NCBI RefSeq assembly: GCF_003390395.1
Contig: NZ_QUOV01000001.1
Span: 3,844,001 to 3,908,000 of the forward strand
Direction of reading: 5' to 3'
From: Thalassotalea euphylliae
GTDB taxonomy: Bacteria > Pseudomonadota > Gammaproteobacteria > Enterobacterales > Alteromonadaceae
Length of the DNA stretch: 64,000 nt
The notes under the pieces: generated by a model
Told to the model about the DNA's origin: nothing
Seen by the model: only the letters and a program-made list of their open reading frames with translations
Database searches by the model: none
Shown here: piece after piece, positions 8,230 to 19,556 of the stretch
How the letters are laid out: each line of letters opens with the position of its first letter
Position numbering within the stretch: the stretch's first letter is position 1
Program-made: the position numbers and the translations under genes

Positions 8230-9936
8230 TTACTGGGCAAAAGTATTACCGAAGAAATCACCATCATGCCATTTAGGACGCTCGGCCTGATTTGCAATTT
8301 CTAAACCTATCATCATGTTGACTTCTGCAAATGAAGCTGCAGCGTCGTAACGGATCGGTAGTTCTATTTCGTCACTGTGATTGTGGTAATGCGTGGAAAG
8401 GAATTCCATAAACATTTTGCCACCATCAATTTCTGGATCTTTCGACTTAAAGCCTGTCATTAAAAATACTGACGGAATGCCCGCTTTGACAAAACTGTAG
8501 TGATCACTTCGGGTAAACAAGGCTTGCTCCGGCAATGGATCTGGGCTGAGCGAGACATTCACTTTACCTGCCGCCGATTCAACAATACCACCTAGCGTCG
8601 AGTGCGTTGAACCAAAAGCAATAACATCCGCAAACGGGTATAAAATTAACGGCATATCTAAGTTAACATTCGCCACCATTTGCATGGCTGGCACGGTTGG
8701 GTTGTTGGCGAAATAGCTAGAGCCTAATAAGCCTTTTTCTTCACCTGTGACTACCACAAATAAAATAGAACGTTGTGGTTTAGTGTCCATGCTGGCAATC
8801 ATGCGCGCTGTTTCTAATAAAATCGACACACCTGAGGCGTTGTCTAATGCGCCATTATTGATGGTGTCTTGTTCTTCACTGTCTTGACCTTCATCACCAT
8901 GACCACTATGCGCTCGCACGCCAATATGGTCTAAGTGGGCACTAAAAACGACATATTCATTTTTAAGCGCTGGGTCGCTGCCTTCAATGGCCGCAACCAC
9001 ATTCGGGCTGGTTATCTCGCTTTGCGTGCTTTGCTTAGTTAACGTGACACCTGCATTTAAGGCAAAACCTTTTACCGGCTGGTTTTCGCTATCGGCAGCA
9101 AAGATCTGCTCAAGCGACATCTGGGCACCTTCAAATAATGGTATTGCCGCATCACGGTCAATATACGCTGAACCTTTTAGTTCAGGGTATTTACCAAAAG
9201 GTTGGCTGTTTTTATCTAACCAACTGTAACTTGGTGTTGCCGCATATTTGGCAGAAACGGAAAACTTACGCACTTTTTCGCGTTTTGGTGTATGAATGGT
9301 AACAATACCCACCGCACCGCGCTCAGCCGCATGACGAGCTTTTTCGCGTGATGAGCCAATATGCGCCCCTTCTTCTGATGGCAATGATTCAGGGCGACCC
9401 GTGAGCATCACCACCACTTTACCTTTCACATCAAGGCCAGCGTAGTCATCTAAACCAAACGCTTTATCGACGACACCATAGCCGACAAATACTGTATCAG
9501 CGGTAATCGCAGAGTTAGTGGCAAGTGCTGAGCCCGAAGTTAAAAACTGCTCTTTAAAAGCAACTACGTGTTCGCCAGACGGCGCATTGATGCTCATGGT
9601 CGCGCTGTTATCAACAAGTTGCGCTTTACGGAAGGTCACTTGTTGCTCAAAGCCACCATGTTCGCCCATAGGAGTTAAACCGTATTGCTTAAAGTATGAG
9701 GTTACGTAATTTGCCGCAATTTGGTAGCCATTACTGCCGGTATCACGCCCTTCAAGGGTATCGTCAGCCAAAAATGCGATATGCGCTTTAATATTGTTTT
9801 CATTAACTTGAGGGTAGCTAGCTTGGGCAGCTTCAGGCGCTGTGTTGTCAGTCGCTTGATTACATGCCGACAAGCCAATCGTCGCTAACCCTGCCACGAT
9901 AATAGGGGCTGCGAGCTTTTTAGAAAAGTGCTTCAT
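8230..9936 (-). CDS. M28 family zinc aminopeptidase, lipoprotein
   Basis: An exported peptidase of 568 residues. The N-terminus is a lipoprotein signal (MKHFSKK, hydrophobic core, lipobox LSAC), so it should be anchored in the outer or inner membrane facing the periplasm. A PA-type insert (GLDVKGKVVVMLTGRP) precedes the co-catalytic two-zinc M28 core: SAHLDHIG, NGALDNASG, VTGEEKGLLGS, and a terminal His in RSDHYSFVKAG. It releases amino acids from peptides. A TTG start 24 bp upstream is open but the ATG at 9936 gives the normal lipoprotein start. Confidence 0.87.
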   Translation of the reverse strand: MKHFSKKLAAPIIVAGLATIGLSACNQATDNTAPEAAQASYPQVNENNIKAHIAFLADDTLEGRDTGSNGYQIAANYVTSYFKQYGLTPMGEHGGFEQQVTFRKAQLVDNSATMSINAPSGEHVVAFKEQFLTSGSALATNSAITADTVFVGYGVVDKAFGLDDYAGLDVKGKVVVMLTGRPESLPSEEGAHIGSSREKARHAAERGAVGIVTIHTPKREKVRKFSVSAKYAATPSYSWLDKNSQPFGKYPELKGSAYIDRDAAIPLFEGAQMSLEQIFAADSENQPVKGFALNAGVTLTKQSTQSEITSPNVVAAIEGSDPALKNEYVVFSAHLDHIGVRAHSGHGDEGQDSEEQDTINNGALDNASGVSILLETARMIASMDTKPQRSILFVVVTGEEKGLLGSSYFANNPTVPAMQMVANVNLDMPLILYPFADVIAFGSTHSTLGGIVESAAGKVNVSLSPDPLPEQALFTRSDHYSFVKAGIPSVFLMTGFKSKDPEIDGGKMFMEFLSTHYHNHSDEIELPIRYDAAASFAEVNMMIGLEIANQAERPKWHDGDFFGNTFAQ

Positions 9937-10067
9937 AAAGAGTGCTATTGTTGTTATCAAAATAGCGAATCACTATAAAGCGGGCTTATTGAAAACACCA
10001 GCGAGCTAGCGATAACTGGTGCGAAATGAACGGTAAATAACCAATACGCACGTTCAAATAGTTGGCG

Positions 10068-10547
10068 CTAATCTAAAATAGGCACACCGAAGTCTTTTTT
10101 GATGTGTTCCATCACCACATAAGTATGAGTTTGCGAAACCGCAGGCAGTTCAACAATTACCCCAAGCACTTCGCGATATGCTTCCATATTCTCAAAGCGT
10201 AATTTCAGCAAGTAGTCAAAGCCGCCAGCCACCATATGACATTCTGCCACTTCTTTGATTTTCACCACTTCATCACGAAAGCGATTAAAGACATCACCAG
10301 TGGTGCGGTCCAATGTCACTTGAATAAAAGCCGACATGCCGTATTTCAGTTTGGCAGCATTGAGTGTAGCGCCGTAGCGCTCAATATAGCCTTCCGCTTC
10401 TAAGCGTTTAACCCGATCTAAGCACGGGCTTGGGCTTAAATTAACGCGTTTGGCTAAATCAACATTAGAAATTCTGCCATGCTGCTGCAGGGTGTCTAAA
10501 ATAGTAAGGTCGATACGATCTAATTGGCGTGTTTTTGGGTCAGACAT
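10068..10547 (-). CDS. Lrp/AsnC family regulator, divergent from putA
   Basis: A 159-residue regulator with an N-terminal winged helix (RIDLTILDTLQQHGRISNVDLAKRV recognisable as the Lrp helix-turn-helix, with NLSPSPCLDRVKRLEAEGYI) and a C-terminal RAM ligand-binding domain (ECHMVAGGFDYLLKLR, TYVVMEHIKKD). Closest in pattern to E. coli Lrp, but its position back to back with putA recalls PutR, the Lrp-type proline-responsive activator of putA in Alphaproteobacteria. The frame continues to 10631, but the ATG at 10547 matches the Lrp N-terminus. Confidence 0.85.
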   Translation of the reverse strand: MSDPKTRQLDRIDLTILDTLQQHGRISNVDLAKRVNLSPSPCLDRVKRLEAEGYIERYGATLNAAKLKYGMSAFIQVTLDRTTGDVFNRFRDEVVKIKEVAECHMVAGGFDYLLKLRFENMEAYREVLGVIVELPAVSQTHTYVVMEHIKKDFGVPILD

Positions 10548-10714
10548 GTGGTTGTTCCAGTGCCGTCTCGCTAAAGCATTAACAGCATCTTTATCGGTCA
10601 AAAATAAATTAAACAGTATATTGTTTGGCATATTAGCAAATTAAGCCAAAAAATACTGATGTAATTTCCGTAAAATACCGCACCAATAATGTACAAATTA
10701 CTACAGGTGACACT

Positions 10715-13700
10715 ATGCTTTTTAACGGCTCACTGACTGCACAATTTACTTCACACAGTGCGATTCGTCAGACAATTCGCGACCACTACCGCGCTGATGA
10801 AAATCAAGTATTAGCAAACCTTTTACCGATTGCCGAAATTGGCGTTGATGCCAAATCACGCGCTTGGGATTATGCCCGCCAACTCGTGGTTAACATTCGC
10901 AAAGACCAAGTCGGCAAAGGCGGCGTTGACGCGCTACTTAACGAATTCTCATTATCCACCGAAGAAGGTGTGGTGCTGATGTGTTTGGCTGAGGCGTTAT
11001 TACGCGTGCCAGACAAAGCCACGGCTGACAGCCTAATTCGCGACAAATTAGCAGAAGGCGATTGGTCATCACATATTGGTAATAGTGACTCCTTATTTGT
11101 TAACGCCTCATCTTGGGGGCTATTACTAACAGGTAAGCTAGTTAACTATTCTGATAAAAAGAAAAAAGCACAGTTTGGCCTGTTAAAACAAACCGTAGGC
11201 CGTTTAGGCGAGCCGGTAATTCGCAAAGCGGTGCGTTATGCCATGAAAATCATGGGTACCCAATTTGTGATGGGTCACACCATTGACGGTGCGATTGAGC
11301 GCGCAATTGAAACCGAGGCTAAAGGCTACACCTACTCCTACGATATGTTAGGTGAAGGTGCCCGCACTATGGCCGACGCTGACCGTTATTTTGACGCTTA
11401 CATGACAGCGATTGATGCTATCGGTAAAGCGGCAAATCACAAAGGCCCGCAGCGTAGCCCTGGCATTTCAATCAAGTTATCAGCAATCCATCCGCGCTAT
11501 GAGTTTTCGCATCGTGATCGTGTGATTGAAGAGCTTATTCCACGCCTGAAAAAATTGGCGCTAGCTGCTAAAGCTTACGATATTGGCTTTACTGTAGATG
11601 CCGAAGAAGCAGATCGCTTAGATATCTCGTTAGATATTATCGAAGCAGTATTTGCTGATGCAGAATTAGATGGCTGGAACGGTTTTGGTATTGCCGTGCA
11701 AGCTTACCAAAAGCGCGGTTTGCATGTGATTGAATGGGTGCGCGAGCTAACCCAAGAAGTCGGTCGCCAAATGATGGTGCGCTTAGTAAAAGGCGCCTAC
11801 TGGGACAGCGAAATTAAAATTTCACAAGCGGAAGGTTTTGAAGACTTCCCGGTATTCTCACGCAAGCCATCAACCGATGTATCTTACCAAGCGTGTGCGA
11901 AAAAACTGTTAGAATATCGCGATACCATCTACCCACAATTTGCGACTCACAACGCCTACACAGTTGCCACTATTTTAGAGATGGCTGAACATCAGCAAGG
12001 CTTTGAATTCCAACGCTTACACGGTATGGGTGAATCATTATACGACCAAGTGGTAACGGGCAAGCAAGTACCTTGTCGCGTTTATGCACCTGTTGGTGAA
12101 CACTCAGACTTACTGGCCTACTTAGTACGTCGCCTACTGGAAAACGGTGCTAACAGCTCATTCGTGAACAATATTGTTGATGAAGATATTCCCGTAGAAA
12201 GCTTGCTGGCTGATCCAGTGGAAACCGTACAGAGTTGGCAAAACAAATACAACCCTCAAATTCCTCAATCCATTGAGCTATACGGCAACGAGCGCGCTAA
12301 CTCGAAGGGCCTAGATTTAACCGATATCGACCAAATCACGGTAATGCGCGATAACATGCAAGCTTGGTTTGAAACCACCAAAGCGATTGCCGCAATTGAC
12401 GGCGCTGAGCCAGTGACTAACCCAGCTAATCACAATGAAGTGCTAGGTTATATTGAGCACGCTGATGAAGCGCAAATGTCAGCCATTGTTGAACGTGTTC
12501 ATGGCGCGTTTGCCAACTGGTCGGCAACGCCTGTTGTTGAGCGTGCACAAGTACTGCTAAAAACCGCCGATTTATTGGAAACGCATCGCGATGAATTAAT
12601 TGCGCTTTGTACCAAAGAAGCGGGTAAAACCATTGCCGACGGTATTGCCGAAGTGCGTGAAGCCGTTGATTTTTGTCGCTATTACGCGGCACGTGCTGAA
12701 GAGCTATTGGCCGACGGTACGCTGGAAGCGCGCGGTGTGGTGCTATGTATCAGCCCATGGAACTTCCCATTAGCAATTTTCTTAGGCCAAGTTTCAGCAG
12801 CGCTAGTTGCCGGTAACACTGTGGTCGCTAAACCTGCTGAGCAAACCAGTTTAGTCGCACTGCGTACAATCGAACTAATGAAACAAGCAGGCTTACCAGA
12901 GTCAGCGGTTGAAGCCGTGATTGCGCGCGGTAGTAAAGTTGGGCAAACCATAGTGCCAGACGAGCGCATTCAAGCCATTATGTTTACCGGCTCTACTGAA
13001 ACCGGTAGTTGGATTTCGCAAAAGCTAGCTGAGCGTAGCGGTGATCCTGTGCCATTGATCGCCGAAACGGGTGGTCAAAACTGTATGATCGTCGATTCAA
13101 CGGCCTTACCAGAGCAAGTGGTTGACGATGTCATCGCCTCAGGTTTCCAAAGTGCTGGTCAACGTTGTAGTGCGCTGCGCGTATTATTCTTGCAAGAAGA
13201 TGTCGCCGATAAAATCATTGCGATGATCAAAGGTGCAATGCAAGAGCTACATATTGGCGACCCTGCGTTTTTAACCACTGATGTAGGCCCAGTGATCGAC
13301 AAACGTGCACTAACAGCCTTAAATGATCACGTTGATTACTTAAAATCGCGCGGTACTTTGCACTTTGCTTGTAAAGCGCCAGAGCTATCGCTCAACGATG
13401 ACAAGCATAACTTCTTTGTGCCTCGTTTATATGAAATCAGCGATTTATCAGTATTAACAAAAGAAGTATTTGGTCCTGTGGTGCATGTCATTCGCTACAG
13501 AGCTGAGAACTTGGAAAACGTGATTGACCAAATCAATGGTACTGGCTTTGGCTTAACCATGGGGATTCACACCCGTATTGAAGATAAAGCCAAATACCTA
13601 GCTGCGCGCTCACGTGCCGGTAATGTTTACGTTAATCGCAATATGATTGGCGCGGTTGTTGGTGTTCAGCCATTTGGTGGTCGCGGCTTGTCGGGCACAG

Positions 13701-14560
13701 GTCCAAAAGCGGGCGGCCCAATGTACTTAACGCGCCTCGTAAAAGAGAAGGTTAAGGAAAAGGTAAAAGAAAAGATTGCAGAAAATGTTGAGCAAACGCC
13801 AACAACCGAGCAACAGGCATCGCTAAACAGCTTATTTGAGCAAAGTAAAAATACCGTATCAAGTGTTGCCAGCAGTTTAGCCAACTTGCCTAAAACGGAA
13901 TTAACGTGGAGCTTTACGCCACTGAACGATCGTCTATCGGTATTACGCCAGCTGTTATCTCGCCTTGCCGACGGTAAAGTGAAGTTGCAGCAAGCTGATC
14001 AATTAGCGCAAAGCTTAACGGATGCACGCGGCCAGTTACTGTTTGCAGAGAAAACACTAAGCAAGCCAACCGAGCTACCGGGGCCAACAGGTGAATCGAA
14101 TATTTTGTATTTAGAATCACGTGGCACACTAGCCTGTGTTCGCTGCCAAGACACCAGCTTTAACTTCTGGCTAGTCTCGATTATTTCAGCATTAGCAGCT
14201 GGTAACTGCGTAGTTGCTGTGGTTGATAACGCTTACCTAAGCGAAGCCAATAATATAGCGTCACAGCTTAATTCAATTGGCCTACCTCACGGCGTGTTTA
14301 CGGTTGCTCAGCTAGGCCATTTACCGGCCGTGCTAAACCACACCCATTTAGCAGGCGCCGTGACTGACAACCACAGCAGTGTTAAAAGCTATGTTGGTGA
14401 AACGATTGCAGCCCGCAAAGGCGCAATTTTACCGCTGATCACCGCACACACTCACCAAGGCTTATTCCACCGTATGGTGACCGAAAAAACCATTACCATA
14501 GACACTACTGCCGCTGGCGGTAATGCCTCATTAATGACAATGGAAGCTAATGTCGGTTAA
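10715..14560 (+). CDS. putA: Bifunctional proline dehydrogenase / glutamate-semialdehyde dehydrogenase PutA (type B)
   Basis: PutA oxidises proline to glutamate in two steps. The N-terminal half is the FAD-dependent proline dehydrogenase barrel (RLVKGAYWDSEIKISQ, FATHNAYTV); the middle is the NAD-dependent aldehyde dehydrogenase with its catalytic cysteine at about residue 818 (GQRCSALRV). A third, degenerate ALDH-like domain fills the C-terminus after a charged linker (KEKVKEKVKEKIAENV). At 1,281 residues it is a long PutA, but it lacks the N-terminal ribbon-helix-helix domain, so it is type B and cannot repress itself. AGGTGA precedes the ATG. The Lrp-family gene alongside is the likely regulator. 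Confidence 0.95.
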   Translation: MLFNGSLTAQFTSHSAIRQTIRDHYRADENQVLANLLPIAEIGVDAKSRAWDYARQLVVNIRKDQVGKGGVDALLNEFSLSTEEGVVLMCLAEALLRVPDKATADSLIRDKLAEGDWSSHIGNSDSLFVNASSWGLLLTGKLVNYSDKKKKAQFGLLKQTVGRLGEPVIRKAVRYAMKIMGTQFVMGHTIDGAIERAIETEAKGYTYSYDMLGEGARTMADADRYFDAYMTAIDAIGKAANHKGPQRSPGISIKLSAIHPRYEFSHRDRVIEELIPRLKKLALAAKAYDIGFTVDAEEADRLDISLDIIEAVFADAELDGWNGFGIAVQAYQKRGLHVIEWVRELTQEVGRQMMVRLVKGAYWDSEIKISQAEGFEDFPVFSRKPSTDVSYQACAKKLLEYRDTIYPQFATHNAYTVATILEMAEHQQGFEFQRLHGMGESLYDQVVTGKQVPCRVYAPVGEHSDLLAYLVRRLLENGANSSFVNNIVDEDIPVESLLADPVETVQSWQNKYNPQIPQSIELYGNERANSKGLDLTDIDQITVMRDNMQAWFETTKAIAAIDGAEPVTNPANHNEVLGYIEHADEAQMSAIVERVHGAFANWSATPVVERAQVLLKTADLLETHRDELIALCTKEAGKTIADGIAEVREAVDFCRYYAARAEELLADGTLEARGVVLCISPWNFPLAIFLGQVSAALVAGNTVVAKPAEQTSLVALRTIELMKQAGLPESAVEAVIARGSKVGQTIVPDERIQAIMFTGSTETGSWISQKLAERSGDPVPLIAETGGQNCMIVDSTALPEQVVDDVIASGFQSAGQRCSALRVLFLQEDVADKIIAMIKGAMQELHIGDPAFLTTDVGPVIDKRALTALNDHVDYLKSRGTLHFACKAPELSLNDDKHNFFVPRLYEISDLSVLTKEVFGPVVHVIRYRAENLENVIDQINGTGFGLTMGIHTRIEDKAKYLAARSRAGNVYVNRNMIGAVVGVQPFGGRGLSGTGPKAGGPMYLTRLVKEKVKEKVKEKIAENVEQTPTTEQQASLNSLFEQSKNTVSSVASSLANLPKTELTWSFTPLNDRLSVLRQLLSRLADGKVKLQQADQLAQSLTDARGQLLFAEKTLSKPTELPGPTGESNILYLESRGTLACVRCQDTSFNFWLVSIISALAAGNCVVAVVDNAYLSEANNIASQLNSIGLPHGVFTVAQLGHLPAVLNHTHLAGAVTDNHSSVKSYVGETIAARKGAILPLITAHTHQGLFHRMVTEKTITIDTTAAGGNASLMTMEANVG

Positions 14561-14617
14561 GCTCGATTAACAGGTGGTGCCCTGTGCATTTTCAGGGGTG
14601 CACGAGTAAAGTAAAAG

Positions 14618-14641
14618 GCCAGCTTTATCGCTGGCTTTTTT
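14618..14641 (+). terminator. Rho-independent terminator after putA
   Basis: GCCAGC, a 6-nt loop and GCTGGC followed by TTTTTT, 57 bp beyond the putA stop codon. Confidence 0.85.
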
Positions 14642-14685
14642 ATGGCCTTTTTTGAAAAAAAACAGTTAAAGCAATTGGAAAAGTA

Positions 14686-15129
14686 ATGAAAAAATACGTC
14701 GCTGGCTTTTTATTTAGCCAAGATTCATCAAAAGTCGTGATGATCAAGAAAATTAACCCAGCGTGGCAAAATGGTCTACTTAATGGCGTTGGCGGTAAAA
14801 TTGAAATCGGTGAACAAGCCATCGATGCCATGACCCGCGAATTTGAAGAGGAAACTGGCGTGGTAACCAACGCAGGGCAATGGACTCACTTCGCACAAGT
14901 TTATCGCCCAGAGTGCTATGACGTTGCCTTTTTCTTTGCTCGCTCAGATCTCGCCTTTGAAGCCAGAACCGTTGAACAAGAAGAAGTGCAGTTAATTGAT
15001 GTTGCTAACCTGCCAAAAAACTTATTGCCGAACCTACGTTGGCTTATTCCACTGGCGCTTGACCAACAAGCAGACTTTTCTGCGCCAATAAAAATTACTG
15101 AAGTGGCTGGTGAGCGGGTAAAAGCTTAA
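14686..15129 (+). CDS. NUDIX hydrolase
   Basis: A 147-residue single NUDIX domain. The Nudix box fits the consensus fully: G, five residues, E, seven residues, then REFEEETGV (residues about 36-58). The glutamates bind the divalent metal that hydrolyses nucleoside-diphosphate-linked substrates. The N-terminal KKYVAGFLFS and the NGVGGKIEIGE context resemble MutT-type housecleaning enzymes, but the substrate cannot be assigned. It lies between two terminators and is probably transcribed alone. Confidence 0.85.
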   Translation: MKKYVAGFLFSQDSSKVVMIKKINPAWQNGLLNGVGGKIEIGEQAIDAMTREFEEETGVVTNAGQWTHFAQVYRPECYDVAFFFARSDLAFEARTVEQEEVQLIDVANLPKNLLPNLRWLIPLALDQQADFSAPIKITEVAGERVKA

Positions 15130-15163
15130 CCGCCGATACCAGAGTAGTAGGGCGTATTGATAT

Positions 15164-15199
15164 AAAAAGGCGCCAGCTCGATACAAAGCTGCGCCTTTT
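15164..15199. terminator. Bidirectional terminator between the NUDIX gene and fadH
   Basis: AAAAGGCGCCAGCT and AGCTGCGCCTTTT form a stem with one bulged C around an 8-nt loop. T tracts follow on both strands, serving the two convergent genes. Confidence 0.8.
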
Positions 15200-15231
15200 G
15201 TAAAAGGAGAAATGTATTCTGCGAATTGGTA

Positions 15232-17277
<2,046 letters not shown>

Positions 17278-17402
17278 TTAAGGTCTAACCACTTTGTTAT
17301 TTAAAATACGCATGCTAATAGTAAAACTCAAGCTAATTTTGACACCTGTCAGATTAAATTTTAACAAGTAAAAATGATAACTATTTTCATTAATTTAAGT
17401 GC

Positions 17403-17912
17403 ATGAATAAAAAAGAAATTTTAGCAAAAGTCATTAGTGAGGTTGAACAGCTATTTGCGCAAGCCTTAACCGCCGCGCAGCAAGCTCACAACGCTGCAAT
17501 TGACGATCAATCAGTGGCCGAAACTCAATACGACACCCTGGCAATTGAAGCGGCTTATCTTGCTGAGGGGCAAAGCAGGCGCATTACACAATTAAAAGAA
17601 CAACTGCACATACTCAGTAAGCAAAGTAGTGACGCTAAACAGCAAATCACTATCGGCGCATTATTTACGTTAGAGTACGATAACGAATCGACAAGTGGCT
17701 CATCTGTTAGCAAACATTTTTATCTACTGCCGTGCGCGGCTGGCACCTGTATAACATTAACTAATAAAGAATTTTTAGACGGGCAAAAAGTATACGTACT
17801 AACACCTGAGTCGCCACTTGGCAAAGTGCTAGTTGGATTAAGTATTGACGACGACTTTTCAGTTGCAATCGGAGCTAACGTGCAATCAGGTTTTGTCAGC
17901 GCAGTATATTAA
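17403..17912 (+). CDS. GreA/GreB-like protein
   Basis: A 169-residue protein arranged like a transcript-cleavage factor. The N-terminal half (residues 1-80) is a helical hairpin able to form a coiled coil (YDTLAIEAAYLAEGQSRRIT); the C-terminal part ends in the FKBP-like Gre pattern (VLTPESPLGKVLVGLSIDDD). Gre factors insert the coiled coil into the RNA polymerase secondary channel. Acidic residues IDDQ occur in the hairpin, but whether they form the catalytic tip is uncertain, so it may be a Gre paralogue with another task. Divergent from fadH by 143 bp. Confidence 0.65.
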   Translation: MNKKEILAKVISEVEQLFAQALTAAQQAHNAAIDDQSVAETQYDTLAIEAAYLAEGQSRRITQLKEQLHILSKQSSDAKQQITIGALFTLEYDNESTSGSSVSKHFYLLPCAAGTCITLTNKEFLDGQKVYVLTPESPLGKVLVGLSIDDDFSVAIGANVQSGFVSAVY

Positions 17913-17954
17913 CGCGAAACGTTTTTCGATATGTTTGACGTAACAAATACAAAA

Positions 17955-17977
17955 AAGCCACCGTTGGCTGGTGGCTT
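17955..17977. terminator. Bidirectional terminator between the Gre-like and MFS genes
   Basis: AAGCCACC, 7-nt loop, GGTGGCTT. The minus strand continues into TTTTTT and the plus strand into TATTTTCATTTTTT, so it can end both convergent transcripts. Confidence 0.8.
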
Positions 17978-18007
17978 ATTTTCATTTTTTGATTTTTTCA
18001 CAAAAAA

Positions 18008-19372
18008 TTAAGAATTTAGTAGCGCCTTAATCTCTTTAATATTAGCCACTTTATCATCCAGTTTTAGATAGGCGACAGCTTCCGAATAAACTAATGTCGC
18101 TTCAACCACGCCTGGCATATTAACGAGCTGCTCTGCCACTTCGTCGGCCTGCTGCTCAGAGCTAAAATGTGCCGCAAAGCTAAAACTCTTCGACTTCGCA
18201 TGGCGTTTCATGCCACTAGCAGCGAATAGCCAAATAGTAACGATCAAGGCCATCACTAAAAAGACGACAGTTGCGTCAAAACTATTAGCTAACCAGCCAC
18301 CTATAGCACCGCCGGCGAAGGCACCAAAGAACTGACTTGATGAAAAGATGCCCATCGCGCTGCCTTTTACGCCTGCTGGCGCAATACGCGAGAGAATCGA
18401 CGGCATAGTCGCTTCTAAATAATTAAAGGCCACAAAGAATAACAAAATGAGTACGATTAACGTTGTGGTTGTATTTGCCAGCACACCAAACATTAATAAG
18501 GTCACCGCCAATAGCGTAATGGCAGCCATAAACATTTCTTTTTCTTTGCCTTTTTTAATGCCGAAAATCATAAATGGCACCATCAAAAAGAATGAGCCAA
18601 GCAAGGTCGGCAAATACAAACGCCAGTGCTGCTCTAGCGCTAAACCGCTATCAACCAGTCGTGTGGGAAGGTAAATAAAGCAAGCCGTTAGTGCCATATG
18701 TAAAACAAACACGCCAATATTAAGCCTTGCCAATTGCGGATGTTTAACTAAATGACCTAACTGATCCAACATCGCAACATTGTCGCCCTTAGGCGCTTTA
18801 TGCACGGAATTTGGCACCATAAATTGGATCATTAGCATGGCGAAAATGGTTAAGATACCAGTGAACCAAAACAGGCCACTGAGCCCAAAGCTTTCACCCA
18901 CTAGCGGGCCAACCACTAAGGCTAATGTAAAAGACAAACCAATAAACATACCTATGGTTGCCATCACCTTCGGGCGCTGCTCTTCCCGGGTCAGGTCGGC
19001 CGCTAGCGCAAGAATAGCGCTGGCAATAGCGCCCGTTCCTTGTAGTGCCCGCCCCAGCACCACACCATAAATTGAGTCAGACATTGCCGCCACGACACTG
19101 CCGATAGCAAATACTACTAAGCCACCCATAATGATTGGCTTACGGCCAAACTTATCCGACAAAATCCCCATCGGAATTTGCAGCAAGGCTTGTGTTAACC
19201 CATAAGCGCCAATCGCCAGACCTAACCAAATTGGCGAAAAGCCCGTTAGCTCCGGCCCATAAATGGCGAATACTGGTAAGATCATAAACAAGCCCAGCAT
19301 GCGCAGGCCAAAGACGGTAGCTAATGAAAAAGCCGCCTTTTTTTCAAGAGAATTTAATCCAGAAGCACTCAT
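18008..19372 (-). CDS. yajR: MFS transporter, YajR type with C-terminal YAM domain
   Basis: A 454-residue inner-membrane carrier with twelve expected segments. MFS motif A is visible between TM2 and TM3 (GILSDKFGRKPII). Beyond the last membrane segment a soluble region of about 70 residues (SSEQQADEVAEQLVNMPGVV, then EATLVYSEAVAYLKLD) matches the ferredoxin-like YAM domain that distinguishes E. coli YajR; the drug or metabolite exported is unknown. In relatives this carrier usually lies next to uvrA, often with ssb. Here an amidase gene separates it from uvrA and no ssb is present. Confidence 0.8.
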   Translation of the reverse strand: MSASGLNSLEKKAAFSLATVFGLRMLGLFMILPVFAIYGPELTGFSPIWLGLAIGAYGLTQALLQIPMGILSDKFGRKPIIMGGLVVFAIGSVVAAMSDSIYGVVLGRALQGTGAIASAILALAADLTREEQRPKVMATIGMFIGLSFTLALVVGPLVGESFGLSGLFWFTGILTIFAMLMIQFMVPNSVHKAPKGDNVAMLDQLGHLVKHPQLARLNIGVFVLHMALTACFIYLPTRLVDSGLALEQHWRLYLPTLLGSFFLMVPFMIFGIKKGKEKEMFMAAITLLAVTLLMFGVLANTTTTLIVLILLFFVAFNYLEATMPSILSRIAPAGVKGSAMGIFSSSQFFGAFAGGAIGGWLANSFDATVVFLVMALIVTIWLFAASGMKRHAKSKSFSFAAHFSSEQQADEVAEQLVNMPGVVEATLVYSEAVAYLKLDDKVANIKEIKALLNS

Positions 19373-19556
19373 AAATCTGTTAACGAAAGTTGGCAGGTAA
19401 AAGGGTTAATAAGGCGGCAGATTCTAGCACGGGGTTAGCTTCCAAACCACCTCAGGATACAGCTTGTTACCTTCTTGATAAGTCATCCATACGGATGGCC
19501 TATCAACAACAGATTTATGCAAGCGAAGATAAATCTAAGCAAGGATAAATCGAGTA

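Noticed and set aside
12426..12969. Minus-strand frames inside putA
   Set aside because: Shadows of the putA coding sequence; no start signals and no family resemblance.
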